Of a stretch of 64,000 nucleotides of DNA, positions 17,514 to 26,145 are shown in pieces. Source of the DNA: an uncultured Amaricoccus sp. (lineage in GTDB: Bacteria > Pseudomonadota > Alphaproteobacteria > Rhodobacterales > Rhodobacteraceae); NCBI RefSeq assembly GCF_937891315.1, contig NZ_CALAGI010000094.1, positions 4,315 through 68,314 of the forward strand. Reading direction: 5' to 3'. Position 1 is the stretch's first letter; every line of letters starts with the position of its first letter. Position numbers and translations under genes: made by a program. Under the pieces are notes generated by a model, which saw only the letters and a program-made list of their open reading frames with translations, had not been told where the DNA came from and did no database searches.

Positions 17514-20244
17514 TTGGCACGATGCGGACGCCGCGCTCGTCGCTGAGGAGCTTGTAGCCCGCCGGCACGTCGAACCCCGCCGCGGCGACCAGCCGCTCGG
17601 GCGGGACCGGAGCCGCCTTCTCCACCGGGTGGAAATAGATGATGCGCTTCCAGCAGCGGGTGATGGCGTCGCAGAAGATCAGCACCAGGTCGTTCGGCCG
17701 GGCGAGGTTCAGCGCGGTATCGACGGAACGCTCCTCCTCGGGCACCACCATCACCGCTTCGGGATCGACGCCGCGCAGGATAAGTTCGGCCTTGATCATC
17801 TCCGGCACTTCGTCGGGTCGCCGGCCGCGCGGATTGTCGTCGCTGTGGCAGATATAGACATCGAACTTGCCGGCGACCTTGGCCGCGATCGCGCGCACGT
17901 CCTCGTCGCGGCGGTCGCCCGGGCAGGTGACGCAGATGATGCGCTTGCCCAGCGGCTTCAGCCGTTCGACCAGATCGACCATCGCACCGACCGCCGCCTC
18001 GTTGTGGCCATAGTCGAGGATCACCCGGAAGCCGTGCTCGTCATAGACGTTCATCCGGCCCGGACTCTGGTAGAAGGTATTGTCGAAGGTCCGAAGCCCG
18101 TTGCGGATCTGGTCGAGAGTCTTGCCGAGCGCGTAGGCCATGGCGGCGGTGAACATCGCATTCTCGACGTTATGGAGCGCCTTGCCCTCCAGTGTCGCGG
18201 GGATCAGGTGCGTCCAGATCAGCGGGATCTGGTTGCCGTTGTCGTAGATCACGATCTGGTCGCCGTTCAGCCCCTGTTCCAGCACCACCGCGCGCTTGCC
18301 GAGGCGGATATGCTCGCGCACCAGCGGGTGGTCGGAATTGCGGGTGACGTAGCAGATATGCTTCGCCCGCGTGTGGGCGGCCATCCTCAGCGTATAGTCG
18401 TCATCGGCGTTGAGGACGGCGCAATCCTTGGCGACCTCGACCACCAGTCGCTTGACATCGGCCAGCCCCTGGACGGTGTCGACGCCGCCGAGCCCGAGAT
18501 GGTCGGAGGTCACGTTCAGCACCGCGCCGACGTCGCAGAAGCGATAGCCGAGGCCGGAGCGCACGATGCCGCCGCGCGCGGTTTCCAGCACGGCGATATC
18601 GACCGTCGGGTCGCGCAGCACCATCGAGGCGGCGACCGGACCGGTCATGTCGCCCTTCACCGTGACATTGCCGTCGATATAGACCGCGTCGGTCGAGGTC
18701 TGGCCGACGACGTGACCCGCCATCTTCAGGACGTGGGCGAGCATCCGGGCCGTGGTCGTCTTGCCGTTGGTGCCGGTCAGCGCGGCGATCGGGATGCGGC
18801 TCGGATTGCCCGCCGGAAACAGCATCTCCATCACCTTGCCGCCGACGTCGCGGCTCTTGCCCTCGGAGGGCGCGATATGCATCCGCATGCCGGGACCGGC
18901 GTTGATCTCGCAGATCGCCCCCCCGGTCTCGCGGTAGCTCCTGGTGATGTCGGTGGTCAGGAAATCGACGCCGCCGATATCAAGGCCGACCGCCTTGATC
19001 GCCCGCTCGGCCATCAGCTTGTTGTCCGGATGGATGACGTCGGTCACGTCGATCGCCGTGCCGCCGGTGGAGATATTGGCGGTCTTGCGCAGATAGACCA
19101 CCTCGCCGGCCGGGGGCACGCTGTCATGGCCGTAGCCCCTGGCCTTGAGCAGCGTGTCGGCGGCCGCGTCGAGCTCCAGCCGCGTCAGCATGTTCTCGTG
19201 GCCGACGCCCCGGCGCGGATCCTGGTTCACGATGGCGACCAGTTCGGCGATCTTGTGCTCGCCGTCGCCGACGACGTGGCCGGGCATCCGGCGCGCGGCG
19301 GCGACGAGTTCGCCCGCGACGACGAACAGACGGTGATCGTCGCCGAGGATCATGCTCTCGACCACGACGCCCGAGCCTTCCTCGATCGCCGCGTCGAAGG
19401 CGGCGGCGACTTCGTCGGCGGTGGTGAGATTGACCGCGACGCCGCGGCCGTGGTTGCCGTCCACCGGCTTCACCACCACCGGGAAGCCGATATCCTCGGC
19501 CGCGTCGACCGCCTCGTCGGCGTCGCGCACGAAACTCTGGCGCGGCACGGGCAGGCCGAGGTCCGACAGGAGCCGCGTACACATATCCTTGTCCGAGGCG
19601 ATCTCGACCGCGATATGCGAGGTCTGGCTCGAGAGCGCGGCCTCGATGCGCCGCTGATACTTGCCTTGGCCGACCTGGATCATGCTGGCCTCGTTCAGTC
19701 GCTGCCAGGGGATGTCCCGCGCCTCCGCCGCCTGGACCAGCGCCAGCGCCGAGGGGCCGAGCGAGCGGCGGCTGGCGAATTTCATGAAGGAGGCGATCTC
19801 GGCGTCGATATCGAGCGGATCCTCCTCGATCGGCGCGATCAGCTCCATCACGAGATCGCGGGCCACGTCGCCGGCTTCCAGTCCGACCTCGCGGGATTCG
19901 TAGCCGTAGAGCACCTCGACCTCGTCCTCGCGCGGGGCGGGGCGGGTGATGGCGACGTCGGCGACCGCGCCGGCCCGCAGTTGCAACACCAAGGCGACAT
20001 GCGCGAGCACCTCGCCGAGGCGCAGCGTCGGATCGTTGCGCATGCGCTCGATCAGCGGGGTGCCGAGTTCGGTGCGGGCGGTGGCCAGACCGGGCAGCCA
20101 TTCGAGCAGCGGGTCGATGAGTTGGGTCGCGTATTGCGAGGCGGGCGTGTCGAACCGGCGACGCAGATCGACGGTCAGCCGGATCAGCGGTTGGCGCGAA
20201 TAGATGTTCGGGCCGACGTAAACCGACGACGAAACGATATCCAT
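17506..20244 (-). CDS. cphA: Cyanophycin synthetase
   Basis: CphA builds the storage polymer multi-L-arginyl-poly-L-aspartate from Asp, Arg and ATP. The 912-residue protein has the N-terminal CphA domain, an ATP-grasp module (about 220-470; VVKPVDGNHGRGVAVNLTT, ICEINAGPGMRMH) and a Mur-ligase-like module from about 480 with the P-loop GTNGKTTTARML (Lys495), then ETARGGIVRSGLGY and VILDYGHNEAAVGAM. Length is normal. The ATG at 20244 has a GGGGAG site seven bases upstream and is preferred to in-frame starts 28 codons earlier. It overlaps the cyanophycinase gene and lies 114 bases from the Lrp-type regulator on the same strand. Confidence 0.96.
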   Translation of the reverse strand: MDIVSSSVYVGPNIYSRQPLIRLTVDLRRRFDTPASQYATQLIDPLLEWLPGLATARTELGTPLIERMRNDPTLRLGEVLAHVALVLQLRAGAVADVAITRPAPREDEVEVLYGYESREVGLEAGDVARDLVMELIAPIEEDPLDIDAEIASFMKFASRRSLGPSALALVQAAEARDIPWQRLNEASMIQVGQGKYQRRIEAALSSQTSHIAVEIASDKDMCTRLLSDLGLPVPRQSFVRDADEAVDAAEDIGFPVVVKPVDGNHGRGVAVNLTTADEVAAAFDAAIEEGSGVVVESMILGDDHRLFVVAGELVAAARRMPGHVVGDGEHKIAELVAIVNQDPRRGVGHENMLTRLELDAAADTLLKARGYGHDSVPPAGEVVYLRKTANISTGGTAIDVTDVIHPDNKLMAERAIKAVGLDIGGVDFLTTDITRSYRETGGAICEINAGPGMRMHIAPSEGKSRDVGGKVMEMLFPAGNPSRIPIAALTGTNGKTTTARMLAHVLKMAGHVVGQTSTDAVYIDGNVTVKGDMTGPVAASMVLRDPTVDIAVLETARGGIVRSGLGYRFCDVGAVLNVTSDHLGLGGVDTVQGLADVKRLVVEVAKDCAVLNADDDYTLRMAAHTRAKHICYVTRNSDHPLVREHIRLGKRAVVLEQGLNGDQIVIYDNGNQIPLIWTHLIPATLEGKALHNVENAMFTAAMAYALGKTLDQIRNGLRTFDNTFYQSPGRMNVYDEHGFRVILDYGHNEAAVGAMVDLVERLKPLGKRIICVTCPGDRRDEDVRAIAAKVAGKFDVYICHSDDNPRGRRPDEVPEMIKAELILRGVDPEAVMVVPEEERSVDTALNLARPNDLVLIFCDAITRCWKRIIYFHPVEKAAPVPPERLVAAAGFDVPAGYKLLSDERGVRIVPIA

Positions 20245-20358
20245 GACCCGCTCCCCTTGAACCCGCTCGCCCGTTCGTATCGTGGCCCAACGGCTTCGGA
20301 AAGAGCCAAATCGGACCGATTTTCGCACCCGCGGCGAAGCGTTTGCCGCCGGTCGCGG

Positions 20359-20787
20359 CTATTTCAGCTCGGACAGCAGGATGCTGGTTTCCGAATTCGC
20401 GACCGCCTTCAGCGCGCGGATCGCGGTCAGTGTCGCATCGAGCGAGGCGAGGGTCGCGGTGTCGATCTCGGCCACCAGATCCCAGCGTCCATTGGTGGAA
20501 TGCACCCGGCCGACATCGGGCATCCGGCGCAGCGCCGCGATCACCGCGCGCATGTCGGCGGAGCGCAATTCGACGCTGACGATGGCCCGCACCGCGCCCC
20601 GCGCCGCCTCGCTGCGCAGCCGCGCGGTGAAGCCGAGCAGCACGCCGTCGCGCATCAGCCGGTCGATCCGGTTCTGCGCCGTGCCGCGCGACACGCCGAG
20701 CCGCCGGGCCAGCGTCGCGGTCGGTAGCCGCGCGTCGTCGCGGAGCAGGCCCATCAGGCGGAGGTCGAGGTCGTCAAGTCCGTTCAT
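20359..20787 (-). CDS. Lrp/AsnC family transcriptional regulator
   Basis: The 142-residue protein has an N-terminal winged helix-turn-helix (LDDLDLRLMGLLRDDARLPT, ATLARRLGVSRGTAQNRIDR) and a C-terminal RAM ligand-binding domain (RAIVSVELRSADMRAVIAAL, WDLVAEIDTATLASLDATL). It is divergent from arginase and upstream of cphA on the same strand. Two operator-like sites lie at 20801-20836 in the shared promoter region. It is the likely local sensor, probably of arginine or a related amino acid, for the cyanophycin and arginase genes; the ligand is inference. Confidence 0.92.
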   Translation of the reverse strand: MNGLDDLDLRLMGLLRDDARLPTATLARRLGVSRGTAQNRIDRLMRDGVLLGFTARLRSEAARGAVRAIVSVELRSADMRAVIAALRRMPDVGRVHSTNGRWDLVAEIDTATLASLDATLTAIRALKAVANSETSILLSELK

Positions 20788-20800
20788 CCGACTCGCTCAT

Positions 20801-20836
20801 TGACGATTCGTCAGGTTGTTGGTCCAATTCGTCAGG
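20801..20836. promoter_or_regulatory. Probable Lrp-type operator with repeated half sites
   Basis: TGACGATTCGTCA at 20801-20813 is a palindrome with six-base arms. The string ATTCGTCAGG occurs at 20806-20815 and again at 20827-20836, 21 bases apart, i.e. two helical turns on the same DNA face. The element lies 13 bases from the regulator start codon, in the divergent regulator/arginase promoter region. This arrangement suits an oligomeric Lrp/AsnC protein controlling itself and arginase. Confidence 0.6.
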
Positions 20837-20969
20837 AATATGGCATCCGGCGGTCGCTTTGCCAGCTTTCTGCCTGGTCGCGCCCGCGGTATGGTCCCGC
20901 CAAGGTTGAAGACAGACTTGAACCCAGACTTGAACGGAGCGCACCGCGCCCGCGACGGAGATTTCCCCC

Positions 20970-21983
20970 GTGTTCGAACGACTGCGATCGACGGCGGCGC
21001 TGGCCGAACTCAGCCAGCGCGATATCCCGATGCTCGGGATCGGGCTCGAAATCGGCGCGGCGGCGCGGGGCACGCTGATGGGGCCCGACGCGCTGCGCAC
21101 CACCGGTCTGCCCCGGATGCTGGCGACGCTGGGTCACCGGGTCGCCGATCGCGGCACCCTGCGCGAGGCGGAGGCGGTGGCGGTCGGGATGGAACCGCGC
21201 TGGGCCGAGTTCTGCAAGCACCTGCCCGAGATCGCCGGCTGGACCCGCCGGATTCACGACCACGCCTATGCGATGAGCCGGGACACCGGCGTGCCGATCT
21301 TCGTCGGTGGCGATCATTCGATCTCGATGGGCACGGTCAGCGGCGTCGCCCGCGCGGCGGCCGAGCGTGGCCGCGAGGTCGCGGTGCTGTGGCTCGACGC
21401 GCACGCCGACTACAATACCCCCGAGACCACGCCCTCGGGCAACCTGCACGGCATGGCCTTGTCGTTCTGCGCGGGCGATCCGATCCTGGCGCCGATCCTC
21501 GACGCCGAGCGGCCGTTCCGACCCGTGGCGCCGGAGAACATCCATCTCTTCGGCGCGCGCTCGATCGATCCGGGCGAGCGCGCCCGGATCCGGACGCATG
21601 GCATCGACTGCGTTGACATGCGCAGGATCGACGAGCACGGCGTCGCGGTGCTGATCGCCGAGCGCATCGCACACTGGCGGTCGCGGGGCGTGCATCTGCA
21701 TGTCAGTTTCGACATCGATTTCCTTGATCCGGGGGTGGCGCCGGGCACCGGCACCGTGGTTCCGGGCGGCGCCACCTATCGCGAGGCGCATCTCGTCATG
21801 GAGATGCTCTGCGACAGCGGCCTTGTCGGCTCGCTCGACGTGGTCGAGCTCAATCCCTATCTCGACGACCGCGGCCGCAGCGCGGTGGTCACCGCCGAGC
21901 TGGTGGCGAGCCTCTTCGGCCTGACCATCCTCGATCGCGTCGGGCACGAGCGGGTGCCCGCGACCTCGATTCCGCGCAGATGA
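20970..21983 (+). CDS. rocF: Arginase
   Basis: Hydrolyses arginine to ornithine and urea. The 337-residue protein has all binuclear manganese motifs of the ureohydrolase family: GGDHSISMG (His116), [10 protein letters not shown] (Asp143, His145, Asp147), and SFDIDFLDP (Asp248, Asp250). The order and the NTP after the second motif fit arginase rather than agmatinase. It is divergent from the Lrp-type regulator and overlaps the next gene by an ATGA, giving an arginase-transaminase operon. Confidence 0.94.
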   Translation: MFERLRSTAALAELSQRDIPMLGIGLEIGAAARGTLMGPDALRTTGLPRMLATLGHRVADRGTLREAEAVAVGMEPRWAEFCKHLPEIAGWTRRIHDHAYAMSRDTGVPIFVGGDHSISMGTVSGVARAAAERGREVAVLWLDAHADYNTPETTPSGNLHGMALSFCAGDPILAPILDAERPFRPVAPENIHLFGARSIDPGERARIRTHGIDCVDMRRIDEHGVAVLIAERIAHWRSRGVHLHVSFDIDFLDPGVAPGTGTVVPGGATYREAHLVMEMLCDSGLVGSLDVVELNPYLDDRGRSAVVTAELVASLFGLTILDRVGHERVPATSIPRR

Positions 21984-23200
21984 CGTCCGGGGGGCCGCGC
22001 ATGCTTGATGGCGCCGATCTGATCGCGCTCGAATCCCGGTTCGGCGCGGACAATTACAAGCCGCTCGACGTGGTGCTCGCATCCGGCAAGGGTGTCTGGG
22101 TCACGGATATCGACGGGAAGCGCTATCTCGACTGCCTCTCCGCCTATTCGGCGGTGAACCAGGGCCATTGCCATCCGCGCATCCTCGCCGCGCTGACCGA
22201 GCAGGCGGCGCGGCTGACGCTGACCAGCCGCGCCTTCCGCAACGATCAGCTCGGGCTGTTCTACGAGGAACTGGCGGCGCTGACCAATTCGCACAAGGTC
22301 CTGCCGATGAACTCCGGCGCCGAGGCGGTGGAGACCGCGATCAAGGCGGTGCGCAAATGGGGCTACGAGATCAAGGGTGTGCCGGAGGGCGCGGCCGAGA
22401 TCATCGTCTGCGCCGACAATTTCCACGGGCGGACGCTGGCCATCGTTTCCTTCTCGACCGACCCCGAGGCGCGGGGCGGCTTCGGTCCCTTCGTGCCGGG
22501 CTTCAAGGTGATCCCCTTCGGCGACGCCGCCGCGCTGGAGGCCGCGATCACGCCGAACACCGTCGCCTTTCTCGTCGAGCCCATCCAGGGCGAGGCCGGC
22601 GTCGTCATCCCGCCCGCCGGCTATCTGGCGCGGGTCCGCGAGATCTGCTCGGCGACCGGGGTCATGCTGATCCTCGACGAGATCCAGACCGGCCTCGGGC
22701 GCACCGGCAAGATGCTGGCCGAGGAGCACGACGGGGTCGAGGCGGATGTGACGCTGGTCGGCAAGGCGCTGGGCGGTGGCTTCTATCCGGTCTCCGCGGT
22801 GCTCTCCAACACCGATGTGCTCGGCACGCTGAAGCCGGGCCAGCACGGTTCGACCTTTGGCGGCAACCCGCTCGCCTGCGCGGTGGCGCGCGCGGCGCTG
22901 CGCGTGCTGGTCGAGGAGCGGCTGGTCGAGCGATCGGCCGAGATGGGCGCCTATTTCAAGGCCGGGCTCGAGTCGATCCGCTCGAACCGGGTGCGCGAGA
23001 TCCGGGGCAGGGGCCTGATGCTCGCCGTCGAGATCCATGCCGAGGCCGGCGCCGCGCGGCCGGTGGTCGAGGCGCTGCGCGACCAGGGCATCCTCGCCAA
23101 GGACACGCACGGCCAGACCATCCGCCTGTCGCCGCCGCTCGTCATCAGCCGGGACGAAATCGACTGGGCGCTGGAGCGGATCGAGACGGTCCTCCGCTGA
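21980..23200 (+). CDS. rocD: Ornithine aminotransferase
   Basis: This class III PLP aminotransferase converts ornithine to glutamate-5-semialdehyde. Signatures in the 406-residue protein are [66 protein letters not shown] and the PLP lysine in [14 protein letters not shown]. The start overlaps the arginase stop (ATGA); a second in-frame ATG at 22001 with a G-rich site is also possible. Its product is a PutA second-domain substrate, linking this operon to putA at 5.3 kb. Confidence 0.94.
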   Translation: MTSGGPRMLDGADLIALESRFGADNYKPLDVVLASGKGVWVTDIDGKRYLDCLSAYSAVNQGHCHPRILAALTEQAARLTLTSRAFRNDQLGLFYEELAALTNSHKVLPMNSGAEAVETAIKAVRKWGYEIKGVPEGAAEIIVCADNFHGRTLAIVSFSTDPEARGGFGPFVPGFKVIPFGDAAALEAAITPNTVAFLVEPIQGEAGVVIPPAGYLARVREICSATGVMLILDEIQTGLGRTGKMLAEEHDGVEADVTLVGKALGGGFYPVSAVLSNTDVLGTLKPGQHGSTFGGNPLACAVARAALRVLVEERLVERSAEMGAYFKAGLESIRSNRVREIRGRGLMLAVEIHAEAGAARPVVEALRDQGILAKDTHGQTIRLSPPLVISRDEIDWALERIETVLR

Positions 23201-23351
23201 GCGGCGAAAGCGCAAGGACCGCGCGCAGGGCGTGACGCGCCTGCGGAATCGGCGTATCATCGTCGTGGCGGGGTGCGCGATGTGGCTCAGGGCCGTCCTG
23301 GTGTTCGTCTCGATCGGTGCGCCGTCCGCCGTGCGCGGCGAGGGCGCGATG

Positions 23352-23618
23352 ATGTCCGACAAACTCGACCCCAATCTGACGATGCTTTGCGAGACCGCGA
23401 CGGCCGAGGAACGCGGCGAGGCGATCGGCGTCCTCGTCGCGGTCAGCCGGCCGGCGGATCGGGAAATGCTCGAGGCGCTCGCCGCGCGGGGCTTCGCCGT
23501 TCGTTCCGTCATCGGCACAATATTGACAGGAACCGTGAAGATAGGTATTCTTGAAACGCTTGCTGAATATCCAGAAATTGTGAAGCTGGAAGGAAGTACC
23601 CCAATGCAGCGGGAATAG
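23352..23618 (+). CDS. Small protein resembling the prodomain of the downstream S8 protease
   Basis: The 88-residue protein begins MSDKLDPNLTMLCETATAEE and continues VLVAVSRPADREMLEALAAR, then ILTGTVKIGILETLAEYPEI. The neighbouring protease begins MRKLDPQLEFL and has VLVEYSGDPEALEAAGLTIR and VVTGTVALGDLGKLAELDEV, so the two align end to end (KLDPxL, VLVxxS, TGTVxxGxLxxLAExxEV). Free-standing homologues of subtilase propeptides act as protease inhibitors or folding chaperones, which is my inference here. The ATG at 23352 has GAGGG seven bases upstream; longer in-frame starts at 23349 and 23280 exist, the latter giving a signal-peptide-like leader. The 3' third is visibly less GC-rich than its neighbours. 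Confidence 0.65.
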   Translation: MSDKLDPNLTMLCETATAEERGEAIGVLVAVSRPADREMLEALAARGFAVRSVIGTILTGTVKIGILETLAEYPEIVKLEGSTPMQRE

Positions 23619-23632
23619 GCGCGAAACGCGCC
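23618..23632 (+). terminator. Stem-loop at the end of the small prodomain-like gene
   Basis: GGCGCG-AAA-CGCGCC forms a six-base-pair hairpin starting at the last base of the stop codon. It is followed by TTCG repeats, not a clean T-run, so termination may be partial. Confidence 0.4.
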
Positions 23633-23673
23633 TTCGTTCGTTGGACTATTTGTCGTATTTGGATTTAATGACA

Positions 23674-23695
23674 GCCGGCGTTTTATTTCGCCGGC
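23674..23695 (+). terminator. Second stem-loop before the S8 protease gene
   Basis: GCCGGCG, loop TTTTATTT, CGCCGGC: a perfect seven-base-pair stem 51 bases upstream of the protease start. It lies in an unusually AT-rich leader. With the hairpin at 23618-23632 it could attenuate read-through into the protease operon or protect the mRNA end. Confidence 0.4.
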
Positions 23696-23745
23696 GACAC
23701 GAAGGTCTTTGACTCTAAGCGGCTGATTTATTGGAGCGCGCCGCC

Positions 23746-26145
23746 ATGCGAAAACTCGATCCCCAACTTGAATTCCTCGCCGAGGGTGGCGCCACGGCGC
23801 TGGGAGATCTCGGCAGCGAGGCGGTGATGGGCCGCTTCGGGATGGAAACCACCGCGCCGGAGGAGGGCGGCGAGCGCCGCCGGGCCAAGGCGAAGGTCGC
23901 CGCGGCCGCGGTCACGGTGCTGGTCGAATATTCGGGCGATCCCGAGGCGCTGGAGGCGGCCGGGCTCACCATCCGCGGCGTGGCGGGCGACGTGGTGACC
24001 GGTACCGTCGCGCTCGGCGACCTCGGGAAGCTCGCCGAGCTGGACGAGGTGCGCCGCGTCGAGGCGGCCCGCGCCATGCATCCCGAACTCGATCTTTCGG
24101 TGGTCGAGGCGCGCGCAAATCTGGTGCATGTCGGCCCGCCCGGCCGGCGCGGCGCGGGCGTGATCGTCGGCATCGTCGACAGCGGTTGCGACTATACGCA
24201 CGCCTCGTTCCGGCGCGGAGACGGGACGAGCCGGATCCTGCTGATCTGGGATCAGGCGCTGACGCCCGGCGCGGGCGAGACGAGCCCGGCGGGCTTCGGC
24301 TACGGCGTCGAATACGGCAATGTCCAGATCAACGCGGCGCTCGCCAGCGCGAATCCCTTCGCGCTGGTGCGGCACCGGGACAGCTTCGCCCCGCAACATG
24401 GCACCCATGTGACCGGCATCGCCGCCGGCGACGGCTCGGTGGCCGGGCAGGGGCTGCCGGGTGGCACATTCGTCGGTGTCGCGCCCGAGGCGGACATCAT
24501 CCTGGTCGCCAATGCGTCGAACGGCGTGGAGGGGCTCGGCACCTCGGCCAATACGCTCGACGCGGTGAACTACATCTTCCAGCAGGCACAGACCCGTCGC
24601 CAGCCCTGCGCGATCAACATGAGCCTCGGCGACAATCTCGGGCCGCACGACGGCACCAGCCTTCTGGAGCGCGGCCTCGACAATCTGCTCGGCGGGCCGG
24701 GGCGGGCCTTCGTCAAGTCGGCGGGCAACGCCGGGGCGGACCGGATCCATGCCGAGGGCAACGTTGCTTCCGGCACCACGGTCGATCTGCGCTTCAACCA
24801 GCCGGCGGGCGACAATTCGCCGAACCAGATCGACCTCTGGTACGAGGGCGCCGACAGTTTCCGCGTCACGGTGATCGATCCGGCGGGCGCGACGGCGGGC
24901 CCGGTCAATGTCGGCGCCGCCAGCACGACGGCGCTCGCCGGCGGCAACACGGTGCGCATCGACCATCGCAACAACGACGCGTTCAACGGTGACAAGCGCA
25001 TCTTCATGACCTTCGCGCCGGGCGCGGCCGGGACGATGCGGGCCGGCAACTGGATCATTCGCCTCGTCGGCCTGTCGAGCCCTTCGGGCGGCCGTTTCGA
25101 CGCCTGGATCCAGCGGGGCGCGGCGATCCCGACCTTCCTCGCGCCGCACGAGAGCCAGGGTCGCACCATCTCGACCCCCGGCACGGCGCTCGAAGTCATC
25201 ACGGCGGCGAACTACATCACTCGCGGCGCCGGCGTCGGCAGTCTCGCCAGCAGTTCGAGCCGCGGTCCGACGCGCGACAATCGCGCGGCGCCCACGGTGG
25301 CGGCTCCCGGCAGCACGATCGTCTCGGCCGCCGGCCATTTCCCACCGGGAGGCGATCCCTACAAGGGGATGAGCGGCACCTCGATGGCGGCGCCGCATAT
25401 CACCGGCGCCATTGCCCTGATGTTCCAGAAGAACCCGGACCGGACCCAGGCCCAGATCAAGGCCTGCCTTGAAAGCTCGGCCCGCGCGGACGTCTTCACC
25501 GGTCCCGTGCCGAACACGGCCTGGGGCGCCGGCAAGCTCGACGTCGCCGCGGCGGTCGATTGCGTACCCTCGCCCGGCCTCGGACCGCTGCGCTCGGCGG
25601 TCCTGCCTTGCCCGAGCGTGTCGGCGGCTGGTTGCCGCTCGGTGTTGACGGCTTGCATCTCGGTGCCGGTGACCAATTGCCCGAGCGTGGTCCAGATCAA
25701 CTGTCCGTCGGCCACCCCGCGGACCTGCGGCACGATCTCGGTCCCGCGCGTCACCTGTCCGAGCCTGATTCAGGTGACCTGCCGGTCGGAGGTTCTCGTC
25801 ACCTGCGGGGTGCGTTCGGTGCCGGTATCGACCTGTCCGGTCGCCTCGGTGGCCACGCCCTGTATCACCACCCTTGCCTGCCCCTCGGCGGTCGATGCCT
25901 GCCCGAGTTCCCTCGGCTGCGGCGTGACCGTGGTGATCAATCCCGATCCGGTGGTGAATCCGGGCGTGGCGGTCAATCCGGGCATCGGCCTCACGCCCGT
26001 CGGGGCCACGATCGACCCGGGCGCGATCGGTCCGGCCCTCAACCCCGGCGTGTTCGGCGCCCCGCGCTTCGGGCTGGCGCCGGAGGCGGCGCCCCAGACA
26101 CCGCCCTCGGGCTATTTCGACTATGACGATTCCTGGTTCGACTAG
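23746..26145 (+). CDS. S8 subtilisin-like protease with Cys/Ser-repeat C-terminal tail
   Basis: The 799-residue protein has no signal peptide. Residues 1-125 form a prodomain-like region. The catalytic domain has Asp145 (GIVDSGCDYTH), His218 (HGTHVTG), an oxyanion Asn328 (SAGNAG) and Ser546 (GMSGTSMAAPH), with a beta-rich insertion at about 340-470. From residue 606 to 725 comes a tail with 15 Cys and about 29 Ser/Thr in short units of about eight residues such as CPSVVQIN, CPSATPRT, CPSLIQVT and CRSEVLVT; nearly every Cys follows a Ser by 4-6 residues. A Pro/Gly/Asn linker (NPGV repeats) and an acidic aromatic end (YFDYDDSWFD) finish it. The ATG at 23746 has GGAG nine bases upstream. The following kinase gene starts inside this gene. 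Given the downstream kinase, lyase and cyclase, the tail is a candidate for lanthionine cross-linking; disulfides are the alternative. Confidence 0.88.
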   Translation: MRKLDPQLEFLAEGGATALGDLGSEAVMGRFGMETTAPEEGGERRRAKAKVAAAAVTVLVEYSGDPEALEAAGLTIRGVAGDVVTGTVALGDLGKLAELDEVRRVEAARAMHPELDLSVVEARANLVHVGPPGRRGAGVIVGIVDSGCDYTHASFRRGDGTSRILLIWDQALTPGAGETSPAGFGYGVEYGNVQINAALASANPFALVRHRDSFAPQHGTHVTGIAAGDGSVAGQGLPGGTFVGVAPEADIILVANASNGVEGLGTSANTLDAVNYIFQQAQTRRQPCAINMSLGDNLGPHDGTSLLERGLDNLLGGPGRAFVKSAGNAGADRIHAEGNVASGTTVDLRFNQPAGDNSPNQIDLWYEGADSFRVTVIDPAGATAGPVNVGAASTTALAGGNTVRIDHRNNDAFNGDKRIFMTFAPGAAGTMRAGNWIIRLVGLSSPSGGRFDAWIQRGAAIPTFLAPHESQGRTISTPGTALEVITAANYITRGAGVGSLASSSSRGPTRDNRAAPTVAAPGSTIVSAAGHFPPGGDPYKGMSGTSMAAPHITGAIALMFQKNPDRTQAQIKACLESSARADVFTGPVPNTAWGAGKLDVAAAVDCVPSPGLGPLRSAVLPCPSVSAAGCRSVLTACISVPVTNCPSVVQINCPSATPRTCGTISVPRVTCPSLIQVTCRSEVLVTCGVRSVPVSTCPVASVATPCITTLACPSAVDACPSSLGCGVTVVINPDPVVNPGVAVNPGIGLTPVGATIDPGAIGPALNPGVFGAPRFGLAPEAAPQTPPSGYFDYDDSWFD

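Noticed and set aside
17431..20727. Long plus-strand open frame (1098 codons) opposite cphA
   Set aside because: Antisense of cyanophycin synthetase; His/Asp/Arg-rich with no domain pattern.
25561..25920. Cys-rich tail as an independent small precursor gene
   Set aside because: It is in frame and continuous with the protease, with no internal start plus ribosome site, so it is better read as a fused domain.
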